Shown: in pieces, positions 1 through 9,052 of the stretch
Numbering within the stretch: position 1 is the first letter of the stretch
Layout of the letters: each line of letters starts with the position of its first letter
Origin: Natronococcus sp. A-GB1
GTDB lineage: Archaea > Halobacteriota > Halobacteria > Halobacteriales > Natrialbaceae
Direction of reading: 5' to 3'
Assembly (NCBI RefSeq): GCF_029688845.1
Contig: NZ_JARUKW010000012.1
Coordinates: 83,987 to 147,986, forward strand
Length of the DNA stretch: 64,000 nucleotides
Notes under the pieces: generated by a model
What the model was told of the DNA's origin: nothing
The model's input: only the letters and a program-made list of their open reading frames with translations
The model's database searches: none
Made by a program: the position numbers and the translations under genes

Positions 1-555
1 GAGGAGCTCGTCGACCACCCGGCCGAGCGCGAGCAGGTCCGACGGGCGATCCACACCGCCCACCGCGTGCCGGGCGTCCATGCGGTCGAGAACGGGATCA
101 AGCGCTACACCACCCGCGACATGGCCGAGGCGTTCGTCGGCAGCATCCTCCTCTCGCTTCCGCTGCTCGTCGAGGACGGCGTCTTCGAGATCGCCGAACA
201 CTTCGTCGAGTTCACCGTCTCTGGAATCCCGATCTTTCTGATCTCGAACGTCCTGTTCATCGGCCTGTTTACGACCGCGTTGCTCTACTGGACCGACATC
301 CGCGACGTCGGCGTGACCGACCCCCTGTTCGGCTTCGTTCCCCGCCGCCTGGTCGGTGTCCTCGGGATCTCGCTGCTGACGGCGACCGGGTTGATGATCA
401 TGTGGGGACGGATCTTCGAGGGGGAGCCGACGAGTGCGGAGGCGTTCGGGCGGATCACCGTCATCTGGACTGCGGGGGCGTTCGGCGCCGCCCTGGGTGA
501 CCTCCTGCCCGAAGACGACGCTCTCGCGGCCGACCGGGCCAACGGCGAATACTAA
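1..555 (+). CDS. DUF2391-type integral membrane protein, 5' end outside window
   Basis: The reading frame is open from the first base to the TAA at 553-555, so the N-terminus lies upstream of the window. An internal GTG at 67 should not be taken as the start, because in-frame protein-like sequence precedes it. About four hydrophobic segments are visible in the 184 residues seen, starting near AFVGSILLSLPLLVEDG. The pattern fits the DUF2391 / TIGR02587 putative integral membrane family, from recall and without a search. The function of that family is unknown. It ends 68 bp before nop5 on the same strand, and I see no link between the two. Confidence 0.7.
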   Translation, partial: EELVDHPAEREQVRRAIHTAHRVPGVHAVENGIKRYTTRDMAEAFVGSILLSLPLLVEDGVFEIAEHFVEFTVSGIPIFLISNVLFIGLFTTALLYWTDIRDVGVTDPLFGFVPRRLVGVLGISLLTATGLMIMWGRIFEGEPTSAEAFGRITVIWTAGAFGAALGDLLPEDDALAADRANGEY

Positions 556-623
556 GCAGTGACAGCAACGACACCGTCCCCGGATCGGGAACGACTTACC
601 GCGCCGAGATACAAGGGACGGGT

Positions 624-1514
624 ATGACAGCAGATTCGCCCGCGGAGGCGGGCTGGTTCGCGGGCCTCGAGCCCGACGACCCCGAGGCCGCGGCGGCCGC
701 GATCGCCGAGGAAACGGCTTCCGAGCCCGCGGACTGGCCGAAGCTGGCCGTCGAGGCTGGCTTTGCGAGCGACGCCGAGGAGTACTACGATCGACTCAAG
801 GAGGCGACGACGGTAGCAACTCGAGAGGCCGTCGAGCGAGCTGAGCGAGCCGACGACCGCCAGCTCGTCCACGCGGTGCGGACGATGGACGACTGTCAGC
901 GAACGGCCAACGAGCTGGCCGAACGCCTCGCCGAGTGGGCGGGGACGGTCGATCCCGACGCGGGTGCGGGCGTCGAGTACGCTCGAGCGATCGTCGACGA
1001 GGACGCCGACCGCGACGGTGGCGTCGATCACCCCCGAATCGTCTCGCTCGCCGAGCGCGTCGTCGCGCTGGCCGACGAGGCCGAGGCCCTGCGGGAGTAC
1101 GTCGAGCGTGAGACGCCGACCGTCGCCCCCAATCTCGCGGCGCTTGCCGGCCCCGTGCTGGCGGCCCGGCTGATCTCGCTGGCCGGCGGGCTCGAGCCCC
1201 TCGCGAAGAAACCCAGCGGAACCGTCCAGGTACTCGGCGCCGAGGACGCCCTCTTCGCCCACCTCCGGGGTCACGCTTCCTCGCCGAAACACGGGATCAT
1301 CTACACCCACGACGCGGTACGGGGCACCCACCCCGACGAGCGGGGCTCCGCGGCGCGGGCGGTCGCTGGCAAACTCTCGATCGCGGCCCGCGTCGACCAC
1401 TACTCGGGCGAACGCAAGCCCGAACTCGAGGCCGAACTCGAGGAGCGTATCGAGACGATCCAGTCCCGAACCGCCGATGACGAAAGCGGCGAGAGCGGGG
1501 GTGACGACGAGTGA
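624..1514 (+). CDS. nop5: NOP5/NOP56-family C/D box RNP scaffold protein
   Basis: Core protein of the archaeal C/D-box sRNP. It bridges L7Ae-bound guide RNA and fibrillarin so that rRNA and tRNA can be 2'-O-methylated in the cytoplasm. The N-terminal part is acidic and helical. A long coiled-coil region lies at about residues 50-150. The conserved Nop domain follows (about 155-275), with the typical run PNLAALAGP, a KPSGTVQVLGAE-like stretch and a SSPKHGIIY motif. The 296-residue length is a little shorter than some archaeal Nop5 proteins, which usually have a longer charged tail. ATG at 624 is the first start in frame. It overlaps flpA by four bases (GTGA), so the partners are translationally coupled. 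Confidence 0.93.
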   Translation: MTADSPAEAGWFAGLEPDDPEAAAAAIAEETASEPADWPKLAVEAGFASDAEEYYDRLKEATTVATREAVERAERADDRQLVHAVRTMDDCQRTANELAERLAEWAGTVDPDAGAGVEYARAIVDEDADRDGGVDHPRIVSLAERVVALADEAEALREYVERETPTVAPNLAALAGPVLAARLISLAGGLEPLAKKPSGTVQVLGAEDALFAHLRGHASSPKHGIIYTHDAVRGTHPDERGSAARAVAGKLSIAARVDHYSGERKPELEAELEERIETIQSRTADDESGESGGDDE

Positions 1515-2149
1515 GCGAGCTTCCTGCGGGCGTCGAACGCCGTCAGTTCGACGGTGAGGAACGCCTCGCGACGCAGGGCGAGCCCGTCTACGGCGAGCCG
1601 ACGAACGAGGGATGGCGCGCCTGGAACCCGAACCGGTCGAAGCTCGGCGCGATGCTCTCCCTCGGCATGGAGGCGGGGCTCGCAGGTGGGGACGAGGAGA
1701 CGGTGCTGTACCTCGGCGCCGCCAGCGGGACGACGGTCAGCCACGTCGCCGATTTTGCCGGGCCGACCTACGCCGTCGAGTTCGCCCCGCGTCCGGCACG
1801 AGATCTGCTCGAGGCCGCCGACTCCCGGCCTCGACTGTTTCCGCTGCTCGCGGACGCCCGGAAACCCGAGCGCTACGCCCACGTCGTCGAGCACGACGTC
1901 GACGCGCTCGTCCAGGACGTCGCGACGCGGGGTCAGGCCCGGGTCGCCCTCGAGAACCGCCGGTTTCTCGCCGATGACGGCCGCCTGCTGCTCGCGGTCA
2001 AGGCCCGAAGCGAGGACGTGACCCGCAACCCGGGCGACGTCTTCGCCGACGTCCGCGACGAGCTGTCTAAGGGGTACGAGATTCTCGAGTATCGTCGGCT
2101 CGACGACTACCACGCGGACCACCTCGGGATCGTCGCGCGCCCGCGGTAG
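1511..2149 (+). CDS. flpA: Fibrillarin-like rRNA/tRNA 2'-O-methyltransferase
   Basis: SAM-dependent 2'-O-methyltransferase, the catalytic subunit of the C/D-box sRNP. The Rossmann-type methyltransferase fold is visible: motif I YLGAASGTTVSHVAD near residues 71-85, an acidic end of beta-2 at YAVEFAPRP, DARKPERY, and QDVATRGQ for the later strand. A C-terminal LAVKARS segment matches the fibrillarin lysine strand. The 212-residue length is typical for archaea. The start is GTG at 1511, overlapping the TGA of nop5. The operon pairing with nop5 is conserved in archaea and supports both calls. Confidence 0.95.
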   Translation: MSELPAGVERRQFDGEERLATQGEPVYGEPTNEGWRAWNPNRSKLGAMLSLGMEAGLAGGDEETVLYLGAASGTTVSHVADFAGPTYAVEFAPRPARDLLEAADSRPRLFPLLADARKPERYAHVVEHDVDALVQDVATRGQARVALENRRFLADDGRLLLAVKARSEDVTRNPGDVFADVRDELSKGYEILEYRRLDDYHADHLGIVARPR

Positions 2150-2314
2150 TCGGCTGAAGACGCGCCGCGTGAACGTATCCGCGCCAGACTGGTCCGTCGA
2201 ACGGACCGTCATAGCAAGGGCACATAAATCCCAACCCGAACCCGTTTTGCGGGTCTTACGAGCCCGCGGGAATTGCGTTCTGACCTTATGTGGTCGCTGT
2301 TCCGTGACTCGAGT

Positions 2315-3646
2315 ATGGACTGCAACCAGTGCGAGCAAACCCCGGAAGGCGGCTGTACGGTACGGGGCGTCTGCGGGAAGGAGCCCGACATCAACGGGCT
2401 TCAGGAACTCGTTGTCTACGGGCTCAAGGGGATCTCGGCGTACGCGACCCACGCCCGCGACATGGGCTACCGCGACCCCGACGTCGACGCCCTCGTCCAC
2501 GAGGCGCTGTACTCGACGCTGACGAACGTCAACTTCAGCACCGAGGATCACGTCGACCTCGCGATGCGGTCCGGGAAAGCCGCCGTCGACGTGATGGAGC
2601 TGCTCGACGAGGCGCACACGACTGAGCTCGGCGTCCCGGAGCCGACCGAGGTGCCCCAGAACGCCGTGGAGGGGAAGTCGATCCTCGTGACGGGCCACGA
2701 CCTCTACGGGCTCAAGCAGCTGCTCGAGCAAACCGAAGACGAGCCGATCAACGTATATACCCACTCGGAGATGCTACCGGCCCACGGCTACCCCGAACTC
2801 GCGGCGTTCGATCACCTGAAGGGCAACGTCGGCGGCGCCTGGCACGACCAGCGACTCCTCTTCGCCGACTTTCCCGGCGCGATCGTCGGCACGACGAACT
2901 GCGTCCAGCCGCCACGGGAGGAGTACCGCGACCGCTTCTTCACGACGGGGCTGACCGGCCTCGAGGGCGTCGAAGCGATCGACGACTATGAGTTCGGGCC
3001 CGTCATTGAGAGGGCCAACGAGCTGCCGGCGGTCGACTGGGAGAGCGACGAGACCGTCATGACCGGGTTCCACCACGAGCCCGTCCTCGATCAGGTCGAC
3101 GAGATCGTCGACGCAGTCGAATCGGGCAAGCTCCGGCGCTTCTTCGTCGTCGCGGGCTGTGACGGACCGACGCCCGGTCGGGACTACTACCGCGAACTCG
3201 TCAAGGGGATCCCCGACGACTGCGTCGTGCTGACGACCTCGTGTGGCAAGTTCCGGTTCAGCGACCTCGAGATGGGGACCGTTCCCGGCACCGAGATCCC
3301 CCGGTACATCGACCTCGGGCAATGCAACAACTCGATCTCGACGGTCAAGATCGCGGGCGCGCTCGCCGAGGCGTTCGACTGCGGCGTCAACGACCTTCCG
3401 CTGTCGGTGGTGCTGTCGTGGTTCGAACAGAAGGCGATCGCCGTCCTGCTAGGGCTGCTCTACCTCGGCGTCGAGGATATCCGGCTGGGGCCGACGGTGC
3501 CGGAGTTTCTCACCGAGTCGAACGTCGAACTGCTCCACGAGGAGTTCGGCCTGCGGCCGATCGGCGAGCCCGAGAGCGACCTGCGGGCGATGCTCGGCGA
3601 ACCGGCAGCCGGCGATGCAGCCGGGGCGACGCCGGCCGACGACTAG
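2315..3646 (+). CDS. hcp: Hybrid-cluster protein (hydroxylamine/NO reductase family)
   Basis: Hcp carries one cubane cluster and one hybrid Fe-S-O cluster. It reduces hydroxylamine in vitro and is thought to detoxify nitric oxide in vivo. The N-terminal cysteines are C3, C6, C14 and C20 in the pattern C-x2-C-x7-C-x5-C. Later cysteines in [23 protein letters not shown] and LGQCNNS fit hybrid-cluster ligands. At 444 residues it is shorter than the 530-550 residue bacterial class and fits the short archaeal/thermophile class. I chose ATG 2315 because the cysteine motif begins at residue 3. An in-frame upstream start at 2273 would add 14 unconserved residues. The gene stands alone, with no visible NO-sensing regulator beside it. 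Confidence 0.9.
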   Translation: MDCNQCEQTPEGGCTVRGVCGKEPDINGLQELVVYGLKGISAYATHARDMGYRDPDVDALVHEALYSTLTNVNFSTEDHVDLAMRSGKAAVDVMELLDEAHTTELGVPEPTEVPQNAVEGKSILVTGHDLYGLKQLLEQTEDEPINVYTHSEMLPAHGYPELAAFDHLKGNVGGAWHDQRLLFADFPGAIVGTTNCVQPPREEYRDRFFTTGLTGLEGVEAIDDYEFGPVIERANELPAVDWESDETVMTGFHHEPVLDQVDEIVDAVESGKLRRFFVVAGCDGPTPGRDYYRELVKGIPDDCVVLTTSCGKFRFSDLEMGTVPGTEIPRYIDLGQCNNSISTVKIAGALAEAFDCGVNDLPLSVVLSWFEQKAIAVLLGLLYLGVEDIRLGPTVPEFLTESNVELLHEEFGLRPIGEPESDLRAMLGEPAAGDAAGATPADD

Positions 3647-3720
3647 GGCTTCGGCGGCGCGTTTCCACCGTCCCGCCGAGTCCAAACGGTATTTATCACC
3701 GCGGCCGAAAACGGGAGCCA

Positions 3721-4803
3721 ATGGAACGCGGGTCGCCGGAATCGTTTACGCGCATGGGTACCCTCGGGATCGAGGAGGAGTTCTACGTCGTCGACGAACG
3801 GGGCCGCCCGACGAGTGGCACCGACGACCTCGTCTACGAGCACGATCCGCCCGAGATCCTCGAGGGACGGCTCGACCACGAGCTGTTCAAGTTCGTCATC
3901 GAGACCCAGACCCCGCTGATCGAGGGGCCGGGCGACGCCCGCGACTCGCTGCTGTCGGTTCGAGAGGCACTGGCCGACCACGCCGAGGCCCACGGCTACC
4001 GGATCGCCGCCGCCGGCCTCCATCCGCTGGCGAAGTGGCGCGAACTCGAGCACGCCGAGAAACCACGATACCGATCCCAGCTCGACCGCATCCAGTACCC
4101 CCAGCACCGCAACACGACCGCGGGCGTTCACGTCCACGTCGGCGTCGACGACGCCGACAAGGCGGTCTGGATCGCTAACGAGTTGCGCTGGTACGTGCCG
4201 ATCCTGCTCGCGCTGTCGGCGAACTCGCCGTACTGGAACGGGTTCGACACCGGACTCCAGTCCGCCCGCGGGAAGATCTTCGAGGCGCTGCCCAACACCG
4301 GGATGCCGACCCACTTCGAGGACTTCGAGGACTTCGACCGCTTCGAACGGCGAATGCTCGAGACCGACGCCATCGCCGACCGGGGCGAGCTCTGGTACGA
4401 CGTTCGGCCCCACACGGCCCACGGCACCGTCGAGCTGCGGACGCCCGACGGCCAGGCTGATCCGGACGTCGTGATGGCGTTCGTCGAGTACGCCCACGCG
4501 TTAGTCGAGGTCCTCGCCGAGGAGTACGAGGACGGGACCCCCGGGCGCAAGCACCGCCGGGAGCTGCTCGACGAGAACAAGTGGCGCGCGATCCGCCACG
4601 GCCAGGACGTCTCCCTCATCGATCGCGACCTCGAGGGCACCGTCGACCTCGGCGAACTCGTCGACCGGGAGTGCGAACGGCTGGGGATCGACGGCATCCG
4701 CGAGGTTTACGAGCGCGAGAGCGGCGCCGAGCGCCAGCGCCGGCTCCGCGAGGAGGAGGGAACCGACGCCCTCTGCGAGTCGTTGCTGCTCGAGACGCAC
4801 TGA
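3721..4803 (+). CDS. gshA: Glutamate-cysteine ligase, haloarchaeal GshA type
   Basis: ATP-dependent ligation of glutamate and cysteine to gamma-glutamylcysteine, the main low-molecular-weight thiol of haloarchaea, which lack glutathione. The GCS2/YbdK-type fold shows [12 protein letters not shown] at the N-terminus (the acidic metal/ATP cluster), an [13 protein letters not shown] core (about residues 125-140), [11 protein letters not shown], and an [15 protein letters not shown] stretch. The 360-residue length fits haloarchaeal GshA. ATG 3721 is chosen because the frame upstream, back to 3241, is arginine-rich mirror sequence of hcp. The AT-rich stretch ggtatttatcac about 30 bp upstream is a plausible TATA box for a nearly leaderless mRNA. 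Confidence 0.9.
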   Translation: MERGSPESFTRMGTLGIEEEFYVVDERGRPTSGTDDLVYEHDPPEILEGRLDHELFKFVIETQTPLIEGPGDARDSLLSVREALADHAEAHGYRIAAAGLHPLAKWRELEHAEKPRYRSQLDRIQYPQHRNTTAGVHVHVGVDDADKAVWIANELRWYVPILLALSANSPYWNGFDTGLQSARGKIFEALPNTGMPTHFEDFEDFDRFERRMLETDAIADRGELWYDVRPHTAHGTVELRTPDGQADPDVVMAFVEYAHALVEVLAEEYEDGTPGRKHRRELLDENKWRAIRHGQDVSLIDRDLEGTVDLGELVDRECERLGIDGIREVYERESGAERQRRLREEEGTDALCESLLLETH

Positions 4804-4809
4804 GTGCTC

Positions 4810-5808
4810 TCAGGGGAGCGCCCGAAGCTCCCCGCGCTCGGCGCTCTCGTAGAGCGCGTCGATCACCCGCATGTTCGCGACGGCCTCGTCAGCGTCGGTC
4901 CGGGCCCGCGCGCCCGATTCGACGCAGTCGGCGAACCGCTCGACCTGCAGGCGGTAGTGGTCCACGGGATCGAACGTCTCGACGGCGTGGCGGCCGTCGA
5001 TCCGGTACTCGAGCTCGAGCGGCTCGTCCAGCGAAGCGTCGAAGGCGTCCTCGACCTCGAGCCAGCCGTTTGCGGCCTCGACGCGGTAGCGCTGTACTTT
5101 CTGCGTGTCGAACCCGGAGGCGATCCGGGCCGAGGCGCCGTCGTCGTACTCGAGGATCCCCGCGAGTTCGGTGTCGACGCCCGCACCCCGGGAGTCGTGG
5201 ATGTGGGCGTAGACCCGGTCGGGCTCGCCGAGGAACTGGCGGGCGGCCGAGACGGCGTAGCAGCCGACGTCCATCAGCGAGCCGCCCGCAAGGTCGGGAT
5301 CGAGGCGGACGTTGTCGGGATCGAGGCGGACGTTGTCGGGATCGTCGAACAGCGGGAACTTGAACGCGGCCGAGACCGAGCGGACGTCCGCGACCTCCTC
5401 GCGGGCGAGTTCGATCGCGCGCTCGGTTCGAGGGTGGTAGCGGTACATGAACGCCTCCATCAGCGTGACGCCGCGGTCCTCGCAGTGCGCCGCAACGTCG
5501 CGGGCCTGGTCGGCGTCGATCGCCAGGGGTTTCTCGCAGAGCACGTCCAGGCCGGCGTCCGCGGCTCGGATCGTCCACTCGGCGTGGGCGGCGTTGGGCA
5601 GAGGAATATAGACGGCGTCGATCCCGCCGTCCTCGAGCAGTTCCTGGTACGCGCCGTAACTCCGCGGGATGTCGAACTCGTCGGCGAACGCCCGCGCCCG
5701 CTCGGCGTCGCGGGAGGCGACCGCCCCGACAGCGTGCTCGCTCGCGTCGATCGCGGGCAGCACCGACTTCCGTGCGATCCCCGCTGTACCGATAATGCCG
5801 AACTCCAT
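4810..5808 (-). CDS. Gfo/Idh/MocA-family NAD(P)-dependent sugar oxidoreductase
   Basis: Likely oxidises a sugar or polyol; the exact substrate cannot be read from sequence. The N-terminal Rossmann fold has GIIGTAGIARK at residues 4-14. The family EKP signature lies in LCEKPLAID (about 91-99), and GSLMDVGCYAVSAARQ matches the catalytic helix region of D-xylose dehydrogenase-like members. The 332-residue length is normal. ATG 5808 is preceded by a short intergenic region shared with the divergent AGE-family gene, which suggests joint use in sugar turnover. Its C-terminal stop faces gshA, 6 bp away. It contains a 7-residue tandem duplication, described as a separate repeat. Confidence 0.85.
   Translation of the reverse strand: MEFGIIGTAGIARKSVLPAIDASEHAVGAVASRDAERARAFADEFDIPRSYGAYQELLEDGGIDAVYIPLPNAAHAEWTIRAADAGLDVLCEKPLAIDADQARDVAAHCEDRGVTLMEAFMYRYHPRTERAIELAREEVADVRSVSAAFKFPLFDDPDNVRLDPDNVRLDPDLAGGSLMDVGCYAVSAARQFLGEPDRVYAHIHDSRGAGVDTELAGILEYDDGASARIASGFDTQKVQRYRVEAANGWLEVEDAFDASLDEPLELEYRIDGRHAVETFDPVDHYRLQVERFADCVESGARARTDADEAVANMRVIDALYESAERGELRALP
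5293..5344. repeat. In-frame 21-nt tandem duplication inside the oxidoreductase gene
   Basis: Two perfect 21-bp copies lie at 5293-5313 and 5314-5334, followed by the first ten bases of a third. On the minus strand they encode the heptad DPDNVRL twice and then DPD. Because the unit is a multiple of three, the frame is kept. This looks like replication slippage and adds seven residues just before the GSLMDVGCYA helix. Confidence 0.95.
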
Positions 5809-5899
5809 GCGTCGAATCTCTCAGCCGATCGCAATGAAGGTGAGCGCTCGAGGGTCGACTGTCCGAATCAATATGTGATCCCGTCGGATACGACCAGCC

Positions 5900-7093
5900 A
5901 TGAGCGTCTATCGGACCCGAACCGGGCTTCGCCACCAGTTCCGCGACGTCCTGAACTTCTACTACCCCGCCTGTATCGACACGTCGGTCGGAGGGTACGT
6001 CGCTCAACTCGACGAACGCGACGGCCACGTCTACGACTCGCGGACCAGACACCTCGTCGCGACCGCGCGGGGCGTCCACAACTTCAGTCTGGGCGTCCTC
6101 GCCGACGGCCCCGACTGGTGTCGGTACGCCGCCGAACACGGCCTGCAGTTTCTCTCCGAGGTCCACTGGGACGACGACCGCGAGGGGTACGACTGGCTGC
6201 TCGAGGGCCGCGAGCCCGTCGATCGAACACGGTACTGCTACGGCCACGCGTTCGCGCTGCTGGCCGGAGCCAGATCGCACCAAGCCGGAATTTCCGGCGG
6301 GCGGGCGGAACTCGAGCGAGCCTTCGCCGTCCTCGAGGACCGGTTCTGGGAGCGCGAACACGGCCTGTACGCCGACCAGGCCTCGTCCGACTGGGAGCTG
6401 TCGTCCTACCGCGGCCAGAACGCAAACATGCACGCCTGCGAGGGGCTGCTCGCGGCCTACGAGGCGACGGGCGAGGATCGCTTTCTCGAGCGCGCGTACA
6501 TTGTCGCCGACCGCTTTACGCGCGAGGTGACGAGCGCGACTGACGGCCTGCTGTGGGAACACTACACCGAGGAGTGGGAGCCGGACCTGTCGTACAACGA
6601 GGACAGCCCGCGCCACCAGTTCCGTCCGCCGGGCTACCAGCCGGGCCACCACGCTGAGTGGGCGAAGCTGCTCGCAATCCTCGCCGACCACCGCGCCGAG
6701 GAGTGGCCCCTCGAGCGGGCGTTCGAGCTGTTCGACGCCGCGGTCGACCTCGGCTGGGACGACGAGTACGGCGGGCTCTACTACACGGTCGAGGCCGACG
6801 GCGAACCGATCGTCCCCGACAAGTACGGCTGGGTTCACACGGAGGCGATCGGCGCCAGCGCGCTGTTGAGTCGCCACGACGACGCCTACGCCGACTGGTA
6901 CGATCGACTGTGGGAGTACTCGCTCGAACACCTCCGGAACCCGAAGTACGGCAACTGGTACGAGCGACTGACCCGCGAGCACGAGCGCGACGATCCGAAC
7001 CGCGGGACGGCCGTTGAACCGGGTTACCACCCGCTGACGAACGCCTGGCTCGCGATGCGAGCGCTCGAGGACGAGTCCGCTGTTTTCGAGTGA
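5900..7093 (+). CDS. N-acylglucosamine 2-epimerase (AGE) family sugar isomerase/epimerase
   Basis: The (alpha/alpha)6-barrel family interconverts aldoses and ketoses or epimerises N-acyl hexosamines. Family marks are RGVHNFSLGVLADG near residue 57, RTRYCYGHAFALLAGA, SYRGQNANMHACEGLLAAYEA (the NxNMHxxEA motif), QPGHHAEWAKLL (PGHxxEW with catalytic His), and YGWVHTEAIGAS near 315. The 397-residue length is typical. The start ATG 5900 follows an AT-rich tract (ccgaatcaatatgtgatc). The gene is divergent from the Gfo/Idh oxidoreductase, so the two probably serve one carbohydrate pathway (inference). Mannose isomerase or cellobiose epimerase activity is equally possible. Confidence 0.87.
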   Translation: MSVYRTRTGLRHQFRDVLNFYYPACIDTSVGGYVAQLDERDGHVYDSRTRHLVATARGVHNFSLGVLADGPDWCRYAAEHGLQFLSEVHWDDDREGYDWLLEGREPVDRTRYCYGHAFALLAGARSHQAGISGGRAELERAFAVLEDRFWEREHGLYADQASSDWELSSYRGQNANMHACEGLLAAYEATGEDRFLERAYIVADRFTREVTSATDGLLWEHYTEEWEPDLSYNEDSPRHQFRPPGYQPGHHAEWAKLLAILADHRAEEWPLERAFELFDAAVDLGWDDEYGGLYYTVEADGEPIVPDKYGWVHTEAIGASALLSRHDDAYADWYDRLWEYSLEHLRNPKYGNWYERLTREHERDDPNRGTAVEPGYHPLTNAWLAMRALEDESAVFE

Positions 7094-7177
7094 CTGAGGG
7101 CCCCGACGCACACCGGGCCGCATCCACTCGAAACGCGCGTCTGAGCCACTCGAGGCCGGGAACCGGACCTCCACAAA

Positions 7178-7186
7178 GGTTTAACC
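7178..7186 (+). promoter_or_regulatory. Putative TATA box of the winged-helix regulator gene
   Basis: The AT-rich word ggtttaacc in a GC-rich intergenic region lies about 35 nt before ATG 7219, consistent with a short-leader haloarchaeal promoter. Confidence 0.4.
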
Positions 7187-7218
7187 ATACAGGTGGCCTC
7201 GTCCTCCATGAGAGGGAC

Positions 7219-7812
7219 ATGGCTTCAGACGACACCGACGACCGTCCGGACGAGGGGGGCGGGGACGACGAACGACTCGAGGCCGACGGGACGGGCACCG
7301 AACGTCCCCCGACCGTCGAGGAGGTCGACCAGCGGATCGTGGATCTCCTCTCGTGGATCCTCGACACGGAGACGCGCGCGAAGATCTACGTCCACCTGCT
7401 GGCGAACCCGGGCAGCACCTCCGAGGAGGTCGCGAAGGGGACCGGGCTCTACCCGAGCACCGTCCGGGAGGCGCTGGCCGAACTCCACGACGAGGAGCGC
7501 GTCAGCCGGGAGAAACGCGAGAGCGAGGGGGCCGGCAACAACCCCTACGAGTATACGGCGATCCAGCCGAGCGAACTGGTCGGCGGCGTCGTCGACCAGG
7601 TCCAGCACGAGCTCAACACCATCTTCACGCTCGATCGGGTCCTCGACCGCCACGCCGAGGACGGGTTCGAGGAGGACCTCGAGCCCGTCACGATCACCGT
7701 TGATGACACCGACGCGACGCCGACCGACGACGATATCGATCCGATGGGCCTCGAGGACGACATGGACATCGACAGCGGCGAATCGGACGACGAGGAACCG
7801 GAGTCCGACCGG
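7219..7812 (+). CDS. Winged helix-turn-helix transcriptional regulator (TrmB/GbsR-like)
   Basis: A DNA-binding regulator of about 198 residues. An acidic, disordered N-terminus (about 1-35) precedes a winged HTH (about 45-120), visible in IVDLLSWILDTETRAKIYVHLL, SEEVAKGTGLYPSTVREALAELH (recognition helix) and a wing with VSREKRES and NPYEYTAIQPSEL. The tail is a highly acidic Asp/Glu run. ATG 7219 is the first start that does not include the arginine-rich readthrough of the intergenic region. Its target cannot be told, and the convergent M24 homologue stops 7 bp downstream. Similar HTH proteins without effector domains are common in haloarchaea. Confidence 0.8.
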
Positions 7813-7821
7813 TAGCGGTCC

Positions 7822-8913
7822 CTACTCCTCGAGCCCGAGCACCGCAGGCCGCTCGAGTTCGAACGATCGATCGACGGCCGTCGCAGCGAGCATCGGCCAC
7901 TCGCTGGTCTCGGTCAGCACCTCGATTTCGGTCTCGGTAACGAGCCCCGTATCCTCGCTCTTCGCACCCTGTACCGTCGGGTTCCAGGCGTAGGCCATCG
8001 GCGACCGGACCGGTGCTCCGTGATCGGGCGTCGCGATCCACTCCCGGCCGGCGAAGCCGGCGGCCCCGCCCTGGTGGTGGCGCTCCCACTCGCCGTCGTG
8101 GCCGACCGCGGCGTAGGCCTCGCGGATCGAGTCGAAAACGTCGCCAGCTGTGCCGCCGTTCGTCGCGGCCTCCCGTGTCGCCGCCAGCGCCGTCGTCTCG
8201 ACGCGGGCCGCGGCCCGATGGCGTTCCGCGAGCCAGTCGGGCGGGTCGAAGGCGACCGCTCGGGTACAGCTCGCGTGCAAGCCGCCCCGCTCGGCCGTCA
8301 CCGAGACCAGCGCGTAGTCGTCGAGCTCGGTCTCGGTGGGCGTGTAGTGACGATACTGCTGAGCGCGTTCGCTCCCGCCGGCGAGGGCGACGGGGGACTC
8401 GATCCCGCGGGCCGAGAGCCCGACCCGCAGCGCCGAGACGACCTCGCGTTCGGTGTCTCCGGGCTCGAGCTCCCGACAGACCGACTCGAGGACCGTCGCC
8501 GTCTCCCGGCCGAGCTCGCGGTAGCGCTCTCGGTCGCGCTCGGTTAGCGGCTGGCGGAGTTCGGTCGGATCGACCCCCTCGAGTCCGGGGACGTCGATGT
8601 CCGCGGCCGCGCGATCGCCCCCAGTTCGATCCGCGATCGCCTCGGCCAGCGAGGTCTCGTACCAAGGGAACCGCTCGAGGGAAACGACCCCGAGGTCGGG
8701 CAGCTCCTCGGCTTCGATGCGGGCGGCCTCGATATTGTTCGTCACGACGCGGAACTCGCCGTCGTATCCGACGGCCGCGACGCCGGCGTCGCCCTCGCGG
8801 TCGACGACGTTGTTCCCGCCGGTGAGCCAGGCGAAGGCGTTCGGCCGGGCGAACCAGATCGAGTCGAGGTCGCGGGCCTCGAGGTGGCGCTCGAGTCGCT
8901 CGCGTTTGTCCAT
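7822..8913 (-). CDS. M24-family (pita-bread) peptidase homologue with degraded metal site
   Basis: The fold resembles Xaa-Pro aminopeptidase/creatinase: an N-terminal creatinase-like domain (about 1-115) and a C-terminal pita-bread domain. In active M24 metallopeptidases five ligands (D, D, H, E, E) bind two metals. Here the expected aspartates are S204 (ALVSVTAE) and S215 (HASCTR), and the first glutamate is replaced around N311 (AWNPTV). The histidine pair H279/H280 and E320 (KSEDT) remain. The protein is therefore unlikely to be a classic dinuclear peptidase. It may be a metal-free creatinase-like hydrolase or a non-enzymatic binder. The 363-residue length is normal. ATG 8913 is preceded by an intergenic region shared with ctaA. 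Confidence 0.8.
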   Translation of the reverse strand: MDKRERLERHLEARDLDSIWFARPNAFAWLTGGNNVVDREGDAGVAAVGYDGEFRVVTNNIEAARIEAEELPDLGVVSLERFPWYETSLAEAIADRTGGDRAAADIDVPGLEGVDPTELRQPLTERDRERYRELGRETATVLESVCRELEPGDTEREVVSALRVGLSARGIESPVALAGGSERAQQYRHYTPTETELDDYALVSVTAERGGLHASCTRAVAFDPPDWLAERHRAAARVETTALAATREAATNGGTAGDVFDSIREAYAAVGHDGEWERHHQGGAAGFAGREWIATPDHGAPVRSPMAYAWNPTVQGAKSEDTGLVTETEIEVLTETSEWPMLAATAVDRSFELERPAVLGLEE

Positions 8914-9052
8914 GTCGTGCGCTGGTGAGGACGAGTCTTGAATGCGACGAACCGGTTCGGCTCGAGTCGGGCGAACAGCGCGAATCCACCCGGGACCGGG
9001 CTCGACTCGGGCAATCTAAATACGGGTGGTCCTAACCCCCGCCAGAACGCCC

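Noticed and set aside
4889..7174. Minus-strand open frame of 761 codons across the AGE and Gfo/Idh genes
   Set aside because: It runs antisense to the AGE gene and out of frame through the oxidoreductase. Both real genes are clear.
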